Source of the DNA: CAZKUR01 sp964556005
Lineage (GTDB): Bacteria > Bacteroidota > Ignavibacteria > Ignavibacteriales > Ignavibacteriaceae
Length of the DNA stretch: 64,000 nt
Direction: 5' to 3'
Assembly (NCBI GenBank): GCA_964556005.1
Contig: CAZKUR010000013.1
Coordinates: 7,376-71,375 of the forward strand
Shown: piece by piece, positions 63,643 through 64,000 of the stretch
Layout of the letters: every line of letters begins with the position of its first letter
Numbering within the stretch: position 1 is the first letter of the stretch
Notes under the pieces: generated by a model
What the model saw: the letters and a program-made list of their open reading frames with translations, nothing else
What the model was told of the DNA's origin: nothing
Database searches by the model: none
Translations under genes and position numbers: made by a program

Positions 63643-63650
63643 TAATTTTG
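63643..63650 (+). promoter_or_regulatory. Candidate -7 element for eno
   Basis: TAATTTTG matches TAnnTTTG, 57 nt upstream of the eno ATG. No well-placed -33 TTG was seen. Confidence 0.4.
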
Positions 63651-63707
63651 TAAACATGAAAAAATGAATTTTTAAATTGAATATTAAAACGTTAAAGGAG
63701 TTACTTT

Positions 63708-64000
63708 ATGACAAGCATAGTAGACATATTAGCAAGAGAGATTCTAGATTCCCGCGGTAATCCTACAGTAGAAGTTGAGGTACAGCTTGAAAGCGGTATT
63801 ATCGGAAGAGCAGCCGTACCGTCCGGTGCATCGACCGGCGAACATGAAGCTGTTGAATTGCGGGACGGTGATAAAGAGCGCTACGGCGGTAAAGGTGTAC
63901 TTAAAGCCGTGGAAAATGTAAATAATATAATTGCCGATGAGATAATTGATTTTGATGCCGTATATCAAACAGAACTGGATCAAAAGTTAATCGAGCTTGA
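63708..64000 (+). CDS. eno: Enolase (3' end outside window)
   Basis: The first 97 codons of enolase, which converts 2-phosphoglycerate to phosphoenolpyruvate in glycolysis. ILAREILDSRGNPTVEVEV is the conserved N-terminus. VPSGASTGEHEAVELRDGD contains the mobile loop with Ser and the catalytic His/Glu region, and RYGGKGVLKAVENVN follows. AAAGGAG lies 7 nt before ATG 63708. The frame is open to the right edge; full enolases are about 430 aa. Confidence 0.97.
   Translation, partial: MTSIVDILAREILDSRGNPTVEVEVQLESGIIGRAAVPSGASTGEHEAVELRDGDKERYGGKGVLKAVENVNNIIADEIIDFDAVYQTELDQKLIEL

Overview
The window reads as chromosome of a Gram-negative, AT-rich bacterium of the Bacteroidetes/Chlorobi superphylum, most likely a member of Ignavibacteria. 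This is an inference from several signs. LpxC and FabZ are fused. OmpH/Skp genes sit behind bamA. A secreted glycosidase ends in a type IX secretion (Por) sorting domain. There are many outer-membrane genes. An 8-mer of the form TAnnTTTG, the Bacteroidetes-type -7 promoter element, recurs just upstream of several genes. No rRNA, tRNA, CRISPR array or intact insertion sequence was seen. 100 Ns at 58279-58378 mark an assembly gap.

Layout. 1-5441: tripartite RND efflux operon (TolC-like channel cut by the window edge, adaptor lipoprotein, RND pump) ending in a small transporter-associated protein. 5891-7316: an SDR oxidoreductase facing a YciO-type protein. 7673-14166: rpmB facing a leftward block prs-rplY-pth-hppA-rpsF-ssb-rpsR-rplI. 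14262-28053: envelope and housekeeping genes (lipoprotein, FmdB-like zinc ribbon, a protease/propeller/barrel protein, RNase R, TamB-like protein, the two heptose-activation enzymes, a propeller protein). 28095-37548: leftward envelope operon uppS-bamA-ompH-ompH-lpxD-lpxC/fabZ-lpxA, followed by a LipM-like octanoyltransferase and panB. 37766-39169: lexA with two small downstream genes and an elaborate operator. 39220-40586: ilvE behind what looks like a branched-chain amino acid attenuator. 40818-45365: mlaE and a large multi-PAS hybrid kinase with a degenerate receiver. 45385-50430: pullulanase and GH31 alpha-glucosidase. 50504-53533: accessory region with two unknown genes, a HipA-like kinase/DUF3037 pair and a DUF433/DUF5615 toxin-antitoxin pair whose toxin is broken. 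53671-64000: T9SS-exported GH5 enzyme, EamA transporter, ABC exporter, DUF2269 membrane protein, thioredoxin lipoprotein, amino acid permease, HAD phosphatase, a frameshifted small gene, DUF493 and the start of enolase.

Most of the window is core metabolism and envelope biogenesis: LPS lipid A (lpxA/C/D), LPS heptose (rfaE1/E2), outer-membrane protein assembly (bamA, ompH, tamB-like) and lipid transport (mlaE). The strongest regulatory signals are two. The first is an eight-codon leader peptide MLILLVIH followed by a GC-rich terminator ahead of ilvE. The second is a 42-bp dyad wrapped around a near-consensus promoter of lexA. Decaying genes (ATPase remnant, DUF5615 toxin, frameshifted ORF) and imperfect inverted-repeat elements cluster between 47.6 and 63.2 kb, marking this as the more plastic part of the window.
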